A stretch of DNA of 7,451 nucleotides. It comes from an uncultured Steroidobacter sp. (GTDB taxonomy: Bacteria > Pseudomonadota > Gammaproteobacteria > Steroidobacterales > Steroidobacteraceae). The DNA lies in NCBI GenBank assembly GCA_946478975.1, contig CAMLEO010000321.1, positions 1 through 7,451 on the forward strand. The letters are read 5' to 3'. The first letter of the stretch is position 1. Each line of letters begins with the position of its first letter. Positions 1-6,727 of the stretch are shown here, piece after piece. The notes beneath the pieces are model-generated. The model was not told the DNA's origin and ran no database searches. It saw only the letters and a list, made by a program, of their open reading frames with translations. Made by a program: the position numbers and the translations under genes.

Positions 1-41
1 CTTCTAAACAAGTTTTCCTCGACCCGCTCTCCCTGCAACTC

Positions 42-72
42 GGCCCGCTTGACGCGGGCCTCTTTTTATTTT
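42..72 (+). terminator. Intrinsic terminator reading rightwards
   Basis: A perfect 7-bp stem (GGCCCGC at 42-48 pairing with GCGGGCC at 54-60) with a 5-base loop is followed directly by a T-rich tract (61-72, TCTTTTTATTTT). This is the textbook intrinsic terminator for transcription on the plus strand. Read on the minus strand the hairpin is not followed by a U-run, so it is not an obvious terminator for ygiQ. It probably ends a gene lying left of the window that converges on ygiQ. The T-tract overlaps the ygiQ stop codon at 66-68. Confidence 0.8.
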
Positions 73-2333
73 GAACGGGGCAGGCGCACGCCTTTCAGGC
101 CGGTGTGTTGGGTGCGAAATCGTTGTTGCTTGGTCGTTGGCTTATTGGATGACGCGGGCGCTTGCTGCTGTGCATGGCGCGGTGTGCGCCGGCCTTCGTG
201 CGCATCGCCCGTGCCGAGCGGCTGCCAGGCAGGTATCAATTGATGCTTGCCGGCGCCGATCAAATCCGCGCGACCCATGCGACGAAGCGCCTCGCGCAGG
301 ATCGGCCAGTTGTTGGCGTCGTGCCAGCGCAGGAACGCCTTGTGCAGCCGTCGCACCTTCAGTCCCTTTGGAATGTGTACTTCCTCGCTGCCGCGAGCGA
401 TCTTCCGCAACGGGTTCTTGCCCGAGTGCCACATCGCCGTGGCCGTCGCCATGGGCGAGGGCAGGAATGCTTGCACCTGGTCCGCACGGTAGCCGTTCTG
501 CTTCAGCCAGAGCGCCAGTTCGAGCATGTCCTCATCGGTCGTGCCCGGATGCGCGGCGATGAAGTAAGGAATCAGGTACTGCTCTTTGCCCGCTTCCCTG
601 GAATATTTCTCGAACAGCTCCTTGAACCGGTAATACGTACCGACGCCGGGCTTCATCATTTTCGACAGCGGCCCTTCGCCGATCGCTTCAGGCGCGATCT
701 TCAGATAGCCGCCGACGTGATGCTGGACCAGCTCTTTCACGTACTCGGGCGATTCCACTGCGAGGTCGTAACGCACGCCCGAGCCGATCAGGATCTTCTT
801 GATCCCCGGCAGCGTGCGCGCGCGCCGGTACAGCTTGATCAAAGGCATGTGATCGGTGTTGAGATTCGGGCAAATGCCCGGGAACACGCACGAAGGTCGG
901 CGACACGCCGTTTCGATCTCGCGCGATTTGCACGCCAGTCGATACATATTGGCCGTCGGCCCGCCGAGGTCGGAGATCACGCCGGTGAAGCCCGGCACCG
1001 TGTCGCGCACGGTTTCGATCTCTTTGATGATCGAGTCCTCGGAGCGATTCTGAATGATCCGGCCCTCATGCTCGGTGATCGAACAGAAGGTGCAGCCGCC
1101 AAAGCAGCCGCGCTGAATCGCGATCGAGAAACGAATCATCTCGTAGGCGGGGATCTTCACCGCCTTGTCGCGTTGATCGCCATAGAACGGATGCGGCACG
1201 CGCCGATACGGCAGCTCATAAATAGCATCCATTTCCTTAGTGGACAGGGGCAGCGGCGGCGGGTTCAGCCACACATCGATATCGCCGTGACGCTGAACCA
1301 GCGCGCGTGCGTTACCGGGATTCGATTCGAGATGCAGGATGCGCGAGGCGTGCGCATACAGAACGGCGTCTTCGCGAACCGCTTCGAACGACGGCATGCG
1401 AATGACCGACTGCGCCCGGTCGGCCGACTTCACGTGACGAACGAACTTGACGACGCGAACATCCGACGACGGCGTCGACGCCGCGCACGGCCGAGCCGCT
1501 TCTGCCGCCGCATCTTTTCCGGTCGCGGCGCCAGCCGAAGAAATATTTGCTGTGGCTTGCGCAGGCTGCGATGCAGTCATCGCGTATGGATCGAGCGGCG
1601 GATTCAATGCACCGGGCTCATCGATGGTCGTCGAATCGATCTCGGTCCAGCCTTCCGGCGTCGCATGACGCGCGAACGCAGTTCCACGCAGATCGGTGAT
1701 CTCATCGATGCGTGCGCCTTTGGCGAGCCGATGAGCGATGTCGACGATCTGTCGCTCGCCGTTGCCGTACACGAGCAGGTCGGCCTTGGAATCGAGCAGC
1801 ACCGACCGCCGCACCTTCTCCGACCAGTAATCGAAATGAGCGATGCGGCGCAGGCTGGCTTCGATGCCGCCGACCACGACCGGCACATCGTTGAATGCTT
1901 CGCGCACCCGCTGCGAGTACACGATCACGGAGCGATCCGGCCGTTTGCCGCCTTCGCCGCCCGGCGTGTACGCATCGTCGCTGCGGATCCGGCGATCCGA
2001 CGTGTAACGATTCACCATCGAGTCCATGTTGCCGGCGGTGATGCCGAAGAACAGATTCGGCTTGCCCAGCCGGGTGAAGTCTGCGGTCGAGCGCCAGTCG
2101 GGCTGCGCGATGATGCCGACTCGAAACCCTTGCGCTTCGAGCACGCGGCCGATGATGGCCATGCCGAAGCTCGGATGATCGACGTAGGCGTCGCCGGTCA
2201 CGACGATGATGTCGCAGCTGTCCCAGCCCAGCGCATCCATTTCCTCCTTCGACATGGGCAGGAACGGAGCCGTCCCGAAGCGGGACGCCCAGTACTTGCG
2301 ATAGGAGAAGAGTTCGCGGGGAACGGGCTGCAT
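66..2333 (-). CDS. ygiQ: YgiQ family radical SAM protein
   Basis: This is a 755-residue member of the YgiQ (UPF0313) radical SAM family, collinear with E. coli YgiQ from residue 1 to about residue 700. The N-terminal part carries family blocks such as GWDSCDII (36-43), [16 protein letters not shown] (45-60) and GGIEASLRR (155-163), and looks like a B12-binding-type fold. The radical SAM cysteines are C410, C414 and C417 ([10 protein letters not shown]3CX2C), which bind the 4Fe-4S cluster that cleaves S-adenosylmethionine. Four more cysteines, C468, C477, C482 and C488, keep the spacing I recall from E. coli and could bind a second cluster (inference). Residues about 250-295 are an Ala/Ser-rich linker in a position where the family varies, and the last 50 residues are a basic, low-complexity tail. 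The substrate is not established. The ATG at 2333 gives the expected N-terminus ([15 protein letters not shown]). No strong ribosome-binding site is visible; the upstream mRNA is very C-rich. It lies 55 bases downstream of the glycosylase gene and may be cotranscribed with it. Confidence 0.96.
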   Translation of the reverse strand: MQPVPRELFSYRKYWASRFGTAPFLPMSKEEMDALGWDSCDIIVVTGDAYVDHPSFGMAIIGRVLEAQGFRVGIIAQPDWRSTADFTRLGKPNLFFGITAGNMDSMVNRYTSDRRIRSDDAYTPGGEGGKRPDRSVIVYSQRVREAFNDVPVVVGGIEASLRRIAHFDYWSEKVRRSVLLDSKADLLVYGNGERQIVDIAHRLAKGARIDEITDLRGTAFARHATPEGWTEIDSTTIDEPGALNPPLDPYAMTASQPAQATANISSAGAATGKDAAAEAARPCAASTPSSDVRVVKFVRHVKSADRAQSVIRMPSFEAVREDAVLYAHASRILHLESNPGNARALVQRHGDIDVWLNPPPLPLSTKEMDAIYELPYRRVPHPFYGDQRDKAVKIPAYEMIRFSIAIQRGCFGGCTFCSITEHEGRIIQNRSEDSIIKEIETVRDTVPGFTGVISDLGGPTANMYRLACKSREIETACRRPSCVFPGICPNLNTDHMPLIKLYRRARTLPGIKKILIGSGVRYDLAVESPEYVKELVQHHVGGYLKIAPEAIGEGPLSKMMKPGVGTYYRFKELFEKYSREAGKEQYLIPYFIAAHPGTTDEDMLELALWLKQNGYRADQVQAFLPSPMATATAMWHSGKNPLRKIARGSEEVHIPKGLKVRRLHKAFLRWHDANNWPILREALRRMGRADLIGAGKHQLIPAWQPLGTGDAHEGRRTPRHAQQQAPASSNKPTTKQQRFRTQHTGLKGVRLPRSK

Positions 2334-2348
2334 GCGGCCTGGTCGATC

Positions 2349-2371
2349 GGGTGGTGGGCGGCGGGAGGGGG
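2349..2371 (+). other. G-quadruplex-type motif upstream of ygiQ
   Basis: Four G-tracts (2349-2351, 2356-2358, 2363-2365 and 2367-2371) separated by loops of 4, 4 and 1 bases fit the usual G3+N1-7 rule. The motif is in the 55-base gap between the glycosylase gene and ygiQ, about 15 bases before the ygiQ start codon. The G-rich strand is the template strand for both genes, so their mRNA is C-rich here. Whether it folds is not shown by sequence alone; in GC-rich DNA such tracts can arise by chance. Confidence 0.4.
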
Positions 2372-2388
2372 CGGATACTAACGAGTTT

Positions 2389-2979
2389 CTAGGCTGATTT
2401 CAGCGCTTTGCGCCGCGCGGCGGCGCTGACCGTGGACACGTAGGGCGATTTCTTATCGAAGAACCGCCAGGGCTTTTTGGCCCAGTCGCCGGCGTAATCC
2501 ACGCCGATCCGGGGTCCGCGAGCCACGCTCGGCGCTCGATATCGGGCCGGCTTTTCCAGCCACAAGGTGTCGCCCAGCAGATCGGCGCCGTTCAGGCTGC
2601 GATCGATGTGGAGCGCACGACATAACAGGCCCGGGCCGTGGGTCGTGTCGGTAATTCCGCTCACCGGCTCCACTGCCCGCAACAGCACCGCATGTGGTGT
2701 GCCGTGCGCGGCCGTGACCACGTTCAGGCAGTTCCAGAATCCATAGATGAGGTAGACGTAAGCGTGCCCGGGCGGCCCGAACATCACTTCCGTCCGCTTG
2801 GTGCGACCTCGCGACGAATGAGCCGCCAGGTCGTGCGGCCCCTTGTAGGCCTCGGTCTCGACGATGCGCCCGACCTGCTCGCCTTCGGGCCCCGCATGTA
2901 TCAAATGCATGCCCAGCAGATCGCGGGCGACGAGCAATGTTTCTCTGGCGTAGAAGTCGCGAGTCAGCTTGGCCGGCAT
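2389..2979 (-). CDS. 3-methyladenine DNA glycosylase, AAG/MPG family
   Basis: The product is a 196-residue base-excision repair enzyme of the mammalian-type AAG/MPG family, which flips out alkylated or deaminated purines and cuts the N-glycosidic bond. The core matches human AAG closely: [20 protein letters not shown] (40-59) contains the expected catalytic glutamate (E43, equivalent to human E125), the base-stacking tyrosine (Y45, human Y127) and H54 (human H136). It is followed by [15 protein letters not shown] (66-80), the block LLRAVEP (99-105), [10 protein letters not shown] (114-123) and [21 protein letters not shown] (153-173). Length is normal for bacterial members. I chose the ATG at 2979 because the protein then begins PAKLTRDFY, as family members do. 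An ATG 13 codons upstream (3018) would overlap the LysR gene and add unconserved residues. No Shine-Dalgarno is visible before 2979. The start is 8 bases after the LysR stop codon, so cotranscription or a leaderless transcript are both possible. Confidence 0.93.
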   Translation of the reverse strand: MPAKLTRDFYARETLLVARDLLGMHLIHAGPEGEQVGRIVETEAYKGPHDLAAHSSRGRTKRTEVMFGPPGHAYVYLIYGFWNCLNVVTAAHGTPHAVLLRAVEPVSGITDTTHGPGLLCRALHIDRSLNGADLLGDTLWLEKPARYRAPSVARGPRIGVDYAGDWAKKPWRFFDKKSPYVSTVSAAARRKALKSA

Positions 2980-2986
2980 GCGTTCG

Positions 2987-2992
2987 ATTATA
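2987..2992 (-). promoter_or_regulatory. Candidate -10 box (TATAAT) before the glycosylase gene
   Basis: On the minus strand a consensus TATAAT lies 7 bases before the glycosylase ATG and overlaps the TAA stop codon of the LysR gene. Transcription would start at or close to the ATG, giving a leaderless or nearly leaderless mRNA, which fits the lack of a ribosome-binding site. No convincing -35 box is seen at 16-18 bases (the best is GCTGAT) and there is no TGn extension, so the call rests on one hexamer. Confidence 0.3.
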
Positions 2993-3872
2993 CGGATGCA
3001 GCCTGCTCCATCAGCCACGCTTCGACGATCGCTGCGGCGCTGTCCTGCGAACCACGGTCCGGCCGCACGATGTAATAGGCGAGGCCATCGAGTACCGGCT
3101 CCAGGCGCGATTCCAGCACACCCAGCTTCAGCTCCTGCTCTATCAATACCAGGCTGAGCAATGCGACGCCTTGTCCCGCGACGGCCGCCTGGATCGCGTG
3201 GCTCTCATCCGAGTAACGAATGCCGCCTTCCGTGTTCAACTCCGGCAGTTGCGCCGCCCGCGCCCAGGCGGTCCAGGTGAGATCGATGGGTAACGCCTGC
3301 TCCCAATCGAAATGAATCAGGGTGCGACGACTCAAGTCGGCTGCGGTTGTGACATCGAGCGTCGGGCTCGCGACCGGTGCGAAGCGATCCCGCAGCAGCA
3401 ACGTGCTCTTCATGCCGTCGTAACGGCCTTGTCCGTAGCGAATCGCGATGTCGATGGTGCCGGCGCTCAGGTCGACCGGACGATACGAGGCGTGCACGTG
3501 AACGTCGATATTCGGATGCTGAGCTTGAAAGGCTGCGAGCCGAGGCACGAGCCACTTCGCTGCGAACGCCGGCGTCGTCGACAGCTTCACCAAAGGCCGC
3601 GCTCGCTGGCGCAAACGTTCCACTCCTGAAGCAATCGTGTCGAATCCTTCGCGTACGGCGGTGTAGAGCGAGCGACCTTCGGGTGTGAGCTCAACCGCGC
3701 GCGTCTTACGAACAAACAATCGACAGCCGATCTCGTCTTCGAGCGCGCGAATGCGATGGCTCACCGCCGTCGCGGTGACGGTCAGCTCATCGGCCGCTTG
3801 TTTGAAGCTTCGCAGCCGCGCCGCCGCTTCAAAAGCTCGCAACGAGGACAGCGCGGGAATTCGTCGTCTCAT
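2988..3872 (-). CDS. LysR-type transcriptional regulator, GcvA-like
   Basis: This is a 294-residue LysR-type regulator of normal length. Residues 1-65 form the winged helix-turn-helix: PALSSLRAFEAAARLRSFKQ (6-25) and AADELTVTATAVSHRIRALE (26-45), then the wing region LFVRKTRAVELTPEG (52-66). Residues about 92-290 form the periplasmic-binding-protein-like effector domain. RPVDLSAGTIDIAIRYGQG (131-149) and AAFQAQHPNIDVHV (113-126) are typical of the GcvA subgroup. Such proteins act as tetramers and often control a divergent neighbour. Here the neighbour is the azoreductase gene, about 100 bases away across a region with a dyad, so control of azoR (and of its own gene) is the likely role. This is inferred from layout. 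The effector cannot be read from the sequence. The ATG at 3872 gives the standard N-terminus. The glycosylase gene follows 8 bases after the stop. Confidence 0.93.
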   Translation of the reverse strand: MRRRIPALSSLRAFEAAARLRSFKQAADELTVTATAVSHRIRALEDEIGCRLFVRKTRAVELTPEGRSLYTAVREGFDTIASGVERLRQRARPLVKLSTTPAFAAKWLVPRLAAFQAQHPNIDVHVHASYRPVDLSAGTIDIAIRYGQGRYDGMKSTLLLRDRFAPVASPTLDVTTAADLSRRTLIHFDWEQALPIDLTWTAWARAAQLPELNTEGGIRYSDESHAIQAAVAGQGVALLSLVLIEQELKLGVLESRLEPVLDGLAYYIVRPDRGSQDSAAAIVEAWLMEQAASV

Positions 3873-3901
3873 ACGCCTGAATGGATCTCAGCCATCGCAT
3901 G

Positions 3902-3917
3902 ACAAATCGTCGTTTGT
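3902..3917. promoter_or_regulatory. Candidate LysR operator (ACAAA-N6-TTTGT dyad)
   Basis: A perfect 5-bp inverted repeat, ACAAA (3902-3906) and TTTGT (3913-3917), sits inside the divergent lysR-azoR gap, 30 bases from the lysR start and 57 from the azoR start. It is the clearest dyad in the gap and more AT-rich than its surroundings. A T-N11-A spacing of the LysR type is present from T3907 to A3919, although that motif is common by chance. On the minus strand TTGTCA (3905-3900) overlaps it and could act as a -35 box for lysR, but no good -10 follows. Binding is inferred. Confidence 0.45.
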
Positions 3918-3961
3918 GACTCCGCGCCCGCGACGCCACTGTTGCGGCCTCACGTTCAACG

Positions 3962-3967
3962 AGGAGG
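3962..3967 (+). promoter_or_regulatory. Strong ribosome-binding site of azoR
   Basis: AGGAGG lies 6 bases before the ATG at 3974 and directly abuts the ATG at 3968. The spacing selects 3974 as the azoR start. It is one of only two strong Shine-Dalgarno sequences in the window, the other being that of the Roadblock gene. Confidence 0.8.
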
Positions 3968-3973
3968 ATGCGG

Positions 3974-4675
3974 ATGACTACTTTACTGCACATCGATTCC
4001 AGCGCACGTCCCGGCCGATCGGGAACCGATGCGCGAGGCTCGCACACGCGGCGGCTCACCGCTCGCTTCGTGCAGCGTTGGCTGGAGATCGATCCAACAG
4101 CGAACATCATCTATCGTGACGTTGGATCAAATCCGCCACCGCCGGTGACCGGCGATTGGATCCGCGCGGCATTCACGCCCGAGCACGCACGGGACGCGTC
4201 GATGCGGGAGGTGCTTGCCAGGAGTGATCGCCTGGTGGAGGAGTTGCTCGCGGCCGATGTCATCGTCGCAGGCGTGCCGATGTACAACTTCGGGCCGCCG
4301 GCGCAGTTCAAAGCGTACATCGACAACATCGTGCGGGTCGGCAAAACATTCGGCTTCGATCGCAATCGCGCTGGCGAGCCCTACTGGCCGTTGCTAGCGG
4401 AGCAGGGCAAACGGCTGGTGATTCTTTCCTCGCGCGGCGACTACGGTTATGAAACCGGCGAACGCATCGCCGATCGCAATCATGTCGAAGCGTCCGTGCG
4501 CACGGCGTTTGCCTACATTGGCATCACGCAGTCGTGGAGCGTGGCCGTGGAGTACGACGAGTTCGGCGATGACAGAGTGCTGGCCTCGATCGACAAGGCC
4601 GAGCACGAGGTGGATCGGCTGGTGCAGCGGCTCAGTCGATCGAGCTGGCGGGCCAGTGGCCATGCAGCTGCATGA
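3974..4675 (+). CDS. azoR: FMN-dependent NADH-azoreductase / flavodoxin-fold quinone reductase
   Basis: The 233-residue product has the flavodoxin-like fold of the AzoR (AcpD) family. These cytoplasmic FMN homodimers pass two electrons from NADH to quinones and, in vitro, to azo dyes; protection from quinone or thiol stress is the likely cellular role. The N-terminus LLHIDSSARPGRSGT (4-18) is the first strand plus the phosphate-binding loop for FMN. VPMYNFGPPAQFKAYIDNIV (101-120) is the family signature, with MYNF contacting the isoalloxazine ring. LSSRGDYG (151-158) is the second FMN loop, and FAYIGI (179-184) is a conserved late strand. It is about 30 residues longer than E. coli AzoR, partly through a polar/Ala tail (221-233). 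That tail is encoded in the region overlapping the converging gene by 44 bases. The start at 3974 is fixed by the AGGAGG; the ATG two codons earlier has no room for ribosome binding. It is divergent from a LysR gene, its probable regulator. Confidence 0.92.
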   Translation: MTTLLHIDSSARPGRSGTDARGSHTRRLTARFVQRWLEIDPTANIIYRDVGSNPPPPVTGDWIRAAFTPEHARDASMREVLARSDRLVEELLAADVIVAGVPMYNFGPPAQFKAYIDNIVRVGKTFGFDRNRAGEPYWPLLAEQGKRLVILSSRGDYGYETGERIADRNHVEASVRTAFAYIGITQSWSVAVEYDEFGDDRVLASIDKAEHEVDRLVQRLSRSSWRASGHAAA

Positions 4676-5195
4676 CATCCAGCTCGACCAGGCCGCTGCT
4701 CATATCGGCGGACTTGAGCTTGATGCGCATGAATTCCAGCGAGTCGCCGCGCTCGTGATAGAAAAAGATCGAGCTGCGATGTTCGTCGCGCGTGGCGCGA
4801 GGCAGGACGAATTCGTTGAAGGCCGTTTCGTGCACCAGCGGCCCGCAGCTCAACTGCGTGCCGCCGAACTCGACGACGAGGTGAGCAGCCTCGAGGTCGC
4901 TGTCGGCAACGATGTTCTTGACGGTGATCCGAAAGCGCGGCGGAAGGCCGGCAGCCGGCGCAAGCACATCGACGGCTTCGCCAGCTTGCACGCGCACGAT
5001 CTTGCGGGTGCGGTCGACTCGCTGCGAATCGGTGACGCGAACGGTGGGCGCATCACGATAGACGATCGGGCCGGGAGCGGCGGCGGGAACGCGGGCGGCA
5101 GACATGGGCGCGTGCTGGCGCCGCCAATACAAGGCGGCGAGGATGAGGGTCAGCAGACCCACCACGACCCAGAGCTGTTGCGCCACTTCGTCCAT
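4632..5195 (-). CDS. Single-pass membrane protein of unknown function
   Basis: I do not recognise this 187-residue protein. Residues about 8-23 (LWVVVGLLTLILAALY) are one membrane helix, preceded by acidic residues (D2, E3) and followed by WRRQH. By the positive-inside rule the remaining 160 residues should lie in the cytoplasm. A Pro/Ala linker (30-45) leads to a soluble domain of alternating strands (such as KIVRVQ, RFRITVKNIV, AHLVVEFGG, SSIFFYHE, LEFMRIKL, GLVELDVMQL), suggesting a beta-rich fold. There is one cysteine, C117. It follows the GTPase gene by about 90 bases on the same strand, so it may be a membrane partner of that GTPase; this is inferred from position and topology only. 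The ATG at 5195 is chosen; a GTG immediately before it (5198) is the alternative. The ribosome-binding site is weak. Its last 44 bases overlap the 3' end of azoR on the opposite strand. Confidence 0.72.
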   Translation of the reverse strand: MDEVAQQLWVVVGLLTLILAALYWRRQHAPMSAARVPAAAPGPIVYRDAPTVRVTDSQRVDRTRKIVRVQAGEAVDVLAPAAGLPPRFRITVKNIVADSDLEAAHLVVEFGGTQLSCGPLVHETAFNEFVLPRATRDEHRSSIFFYHERGDSLEFMRIKLKSADMSSGLVELDVMQLHGHWPASSID

Positions 5196-5256
5196 CACGT
5201 CCGATCCAACGACGCAGGATGCGTCTCTTCCGTGTATCGGGCGCGCGGGAGTTTTC

Positions 5257-5268
5257 CTGAGATCTCAG
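5257..5268. repeat. Perfect 12-bp palindrome between GTPase and membrane-protein genes
   Basis: CTGAGATCTCAG is fully self-complementary with no spacer. It sits in the 90-base gap between the GTPase stop and the membrane-protein start, about 60 bases upstream of the latter. Such a palindrome suits a dimeric repressor site; as RNA it could only form a short, tight stem. No clear promoter is visible beside it. One copy was seen in the window. Confidence 0.5.
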
Positions 5269-5288
5269 CAGTAAATCGACCAACTACG

Positions 5289-6674
5289 TCACATCGCTGT
5301 GTCAGCGAGCGCGGTGAGCTTCTGCAGCAAATGCCATTCGGCGCCGCTGTAAGAATCCGGATCACGGGTCCGCTTCGCCAGTTCGGCGAGCAGATCTTTG
5401 CGATGGGTCCGCAGAGCAGGCAGAGCGAAGCTGAGTTCCGAGATCAACGTGTCGGTGGCTCGTGCCATCGACCAGCCTCGGGCGGACGGCGTGGCTGACG
5501 CCAAGGGCAGAAGTCCGATGAAAGCAGGCCCGGACGCGGACGACCCGACCGTGTCCAGTGTGAGCGGCAGGTCACAAGTGCTCGCCGCGAAGTGCTCGAC
5601 AGTGGCGAGGAACGTACGCGCCGAGGAAAGCAGCACCTCGGCAATCACACTCGCATCCTTCTTCAAGGCTGCTTCGATTCGCGTGCGCAACGAAGGCTCG
5701 TTGCGCACCAGCTGCCACAGGCGATAGTGCCCGTGACCGTCGCTGGCGAGGACCAGGCAGCGATGTTTGGAAACGAGCCGGGCATTCGCGATGTGCAGGC
5801 GGGCCCAGTTCACGAGTTCGGCGTGTCCTGCTTCGACATCGGCGAACACCGCTGAGGCGGCGGACTGTAGGGACCAGCGAGTGCCGACATCGCCGTGCCA
5901 TCCGCCGTCATTCGTTCGGCGCAGGTCCACTGTGGTCTGAGTCATCTCGTGCAGGATGATTCGACCGTCGACGGGCGGCCACACCAGCCCGCTGGCGACG
6001 TTGTCGTTGGGAATCGCCGGTACGTCTCCATCGGAGATATCTTGCAACAACTCGGCCGCAGTGTTGACCTGAGGCCGAGCAGTGAGCAGCGAGTCGGTAT
6101 TCATGAGCTCACGAATGCGATCCAACGCCAGGCGCACCGCGAACACGAACGCCTCGCGAATGCCTGTGCCCTCAGTGGCCACCGATTCGACGATGGCGCT
6201 TCGCAACTCCATCTCATCCAGCAGCGAGTGCAGTCGATCCAGAGGCACCGCATCGGCGAGGTCGCGTTTGTTCGCTTGAAACACGATACCGATCGGCGGC
6301 CCATCCACTTCATCCAGTGCACGGCGAAGTGCGCCGAGGTAGTGCCGGTCTGCTTCCACGCCCGCGGGAGAGCTGTCACCGACGAATACAACGACATCGG
6401 CGCTGCGTAACAAGCGGCGCCGGCGAGGTGCGAGCGTCGTCTGGCCCGGCACGCTGATGATCTGACAGCGAATGGGGCGCCCTTCAAACACTCCGCCGGT
6501 GTATTCGAGCCAATCGAAATACAACGTGCGCCCGTTGTAATCCGCGGGCGAATAGACGCTCGCGCCAAAGCCGCGCCCGAGCGCAGCGACGCTGGTCGTC
6601 TTCCCGGCCATCGGCGCGCCGTCGTACACGACGCGAATGACCAGGCAGTTGTCGTCAGGATCGATAACCGCCAT
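5289..6674 (-). CDS. MglA-like small GTPase with long C-terminal extension
   Basis: The 461-residue product begins with a Ras-like GTPase domain (about 10-190) of the bacterial MglA type. G1/Walker A is GAPMAGKT (19-26). Switch I contains GRTLYFDW (48-55), the equivalent of RTLFFDF in MglA. G3 is SVPGQ (74-78), with the Pro-Gly-Gln of MglA in place of the DxxG of Ras. G4 is NKRD (135-138), and a likely G5 is SVATEG (164-169). These proteins switch between GTP- and GDP-bound forms and are controlled by Roadblock partners such as MglB; a Roadblock gene lies just upstream. MglA itself is about 195 residues, so residues 195-461 are an addition. This part contains VWPPVDGRIILHE (231-243), RCLVLASDGHGHYRLWQLVR (305-324) and a helical C-terminus; I cannot assign it to a family. 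No membrane segment is seen. The ATG at 6674 starts 10 bases after a hairpin and has no Shine-Dalgarno. The membrane-protein gene follows. Confidence 0.87.
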   Translation of the reverse strand: MAVIDPDDNCLVIRVVYDGAPMAGKTTSVAALGRGFGASVYSPADYNGRTLYFDWLEYTGGVFEGRPIRCQIISVPGQTTLAPRRRRLLRSADVVVFVGDSSPAGVEADRHYLGALRRALDEVDGPPIGIVFQANKRDLADAVPLDRLHSLLDEMELRSAIVESVATEGTGIREAFVFAVRLALDRIRELMNTDSLLTARPQVNTAAELLQDISDGDVPAIPNDNVASGLVWPPVDGRIILHEMTQTTVDLRRTNDGGWHGDVGTRWSLQSAASAVFADVEAGHAELVNWARLHIANARLVSKHRCLVLASDGHGHYRLWQLVRNEPSLRTRIEAALKKDASVIAEVLLSSARTFLATVEHFAASTCDLPLTLDTVGSSASGPAFIGLLPLASATPSARGWSMARATDTLISELSFALPALRTHRKDLLAELAKRTRDPDSYSGAEWHLLQKLTALADTAM

Positions 6675-6684
6675 GCCGGATCGA

Positions 6685-6708
6685 AAGCGGCGGTGCTTGC
6701 CGCCGCTT
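6685..6708 (-). other. Perfect 9-bp hairpin just before the GTPase start
   Basis: AAGCGGCGG (6685-6693) and CCGCCGCTT (6700-6708) form a perfect 9-bp stem with a 6-base loop in the 53-base gap between the Roadblock and GTPase genes. In the mRNA it ends 10 bases before the GTPase ATG, where a ribosome would bind, and no Shine-Dalgarno is visible. There is no U-run after it, so it is not an ordinary terminator. It may limit translation of the GTPase relative to the Roadblock protein, or stabilise the upstream mRNA; both are inferences. Confidence 0.55.
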
Positions 6709-6727
6709 CCGTTCTCGCTGCTCGCTG

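Noticed and set aside
162..2381. A 739-codon open frame on the plus strand across the whole of ygiQ.
   Set aside because: It is antisense to a clearly homologous gene. Its translation is Arg/His/Ala-rich with no recognisable domain, as expected for a shadow frame in GC-rich DNA.
2638..3293. Two plus-strand open frames (2638-3075 and 2937-3293) opposite the glycosylase and LysR genes.
   Set aside because: They are antisense shadows; the minus-strand products match their families along their full length.
3968..3973. An ATG two codons upstream as the azoR start.
   Set aside because: The AGGAGG directly abuts it, leaving no spacing for initiation; the ATG at 3974 has the normal 6-base spacing.
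4449..5498. A 349-codon plus-strand open frame spanning the end of azoR, the membrane-protein gene and the end of the GTPase gene.
   Set aside because: It crosses three genes, has no plausible start context and its translation has no recognisable domain. The minus-strand membrane-protein gene gives a coherent membrane helix and strand pattern instead.
5895..6410. A 171-codon plus-strand open frame opposite the GTPase gene.
   Set aside because: It lies fully inside a gene with clear G1, G3 and G4 motifs on the other strand and shows no domain of its own.
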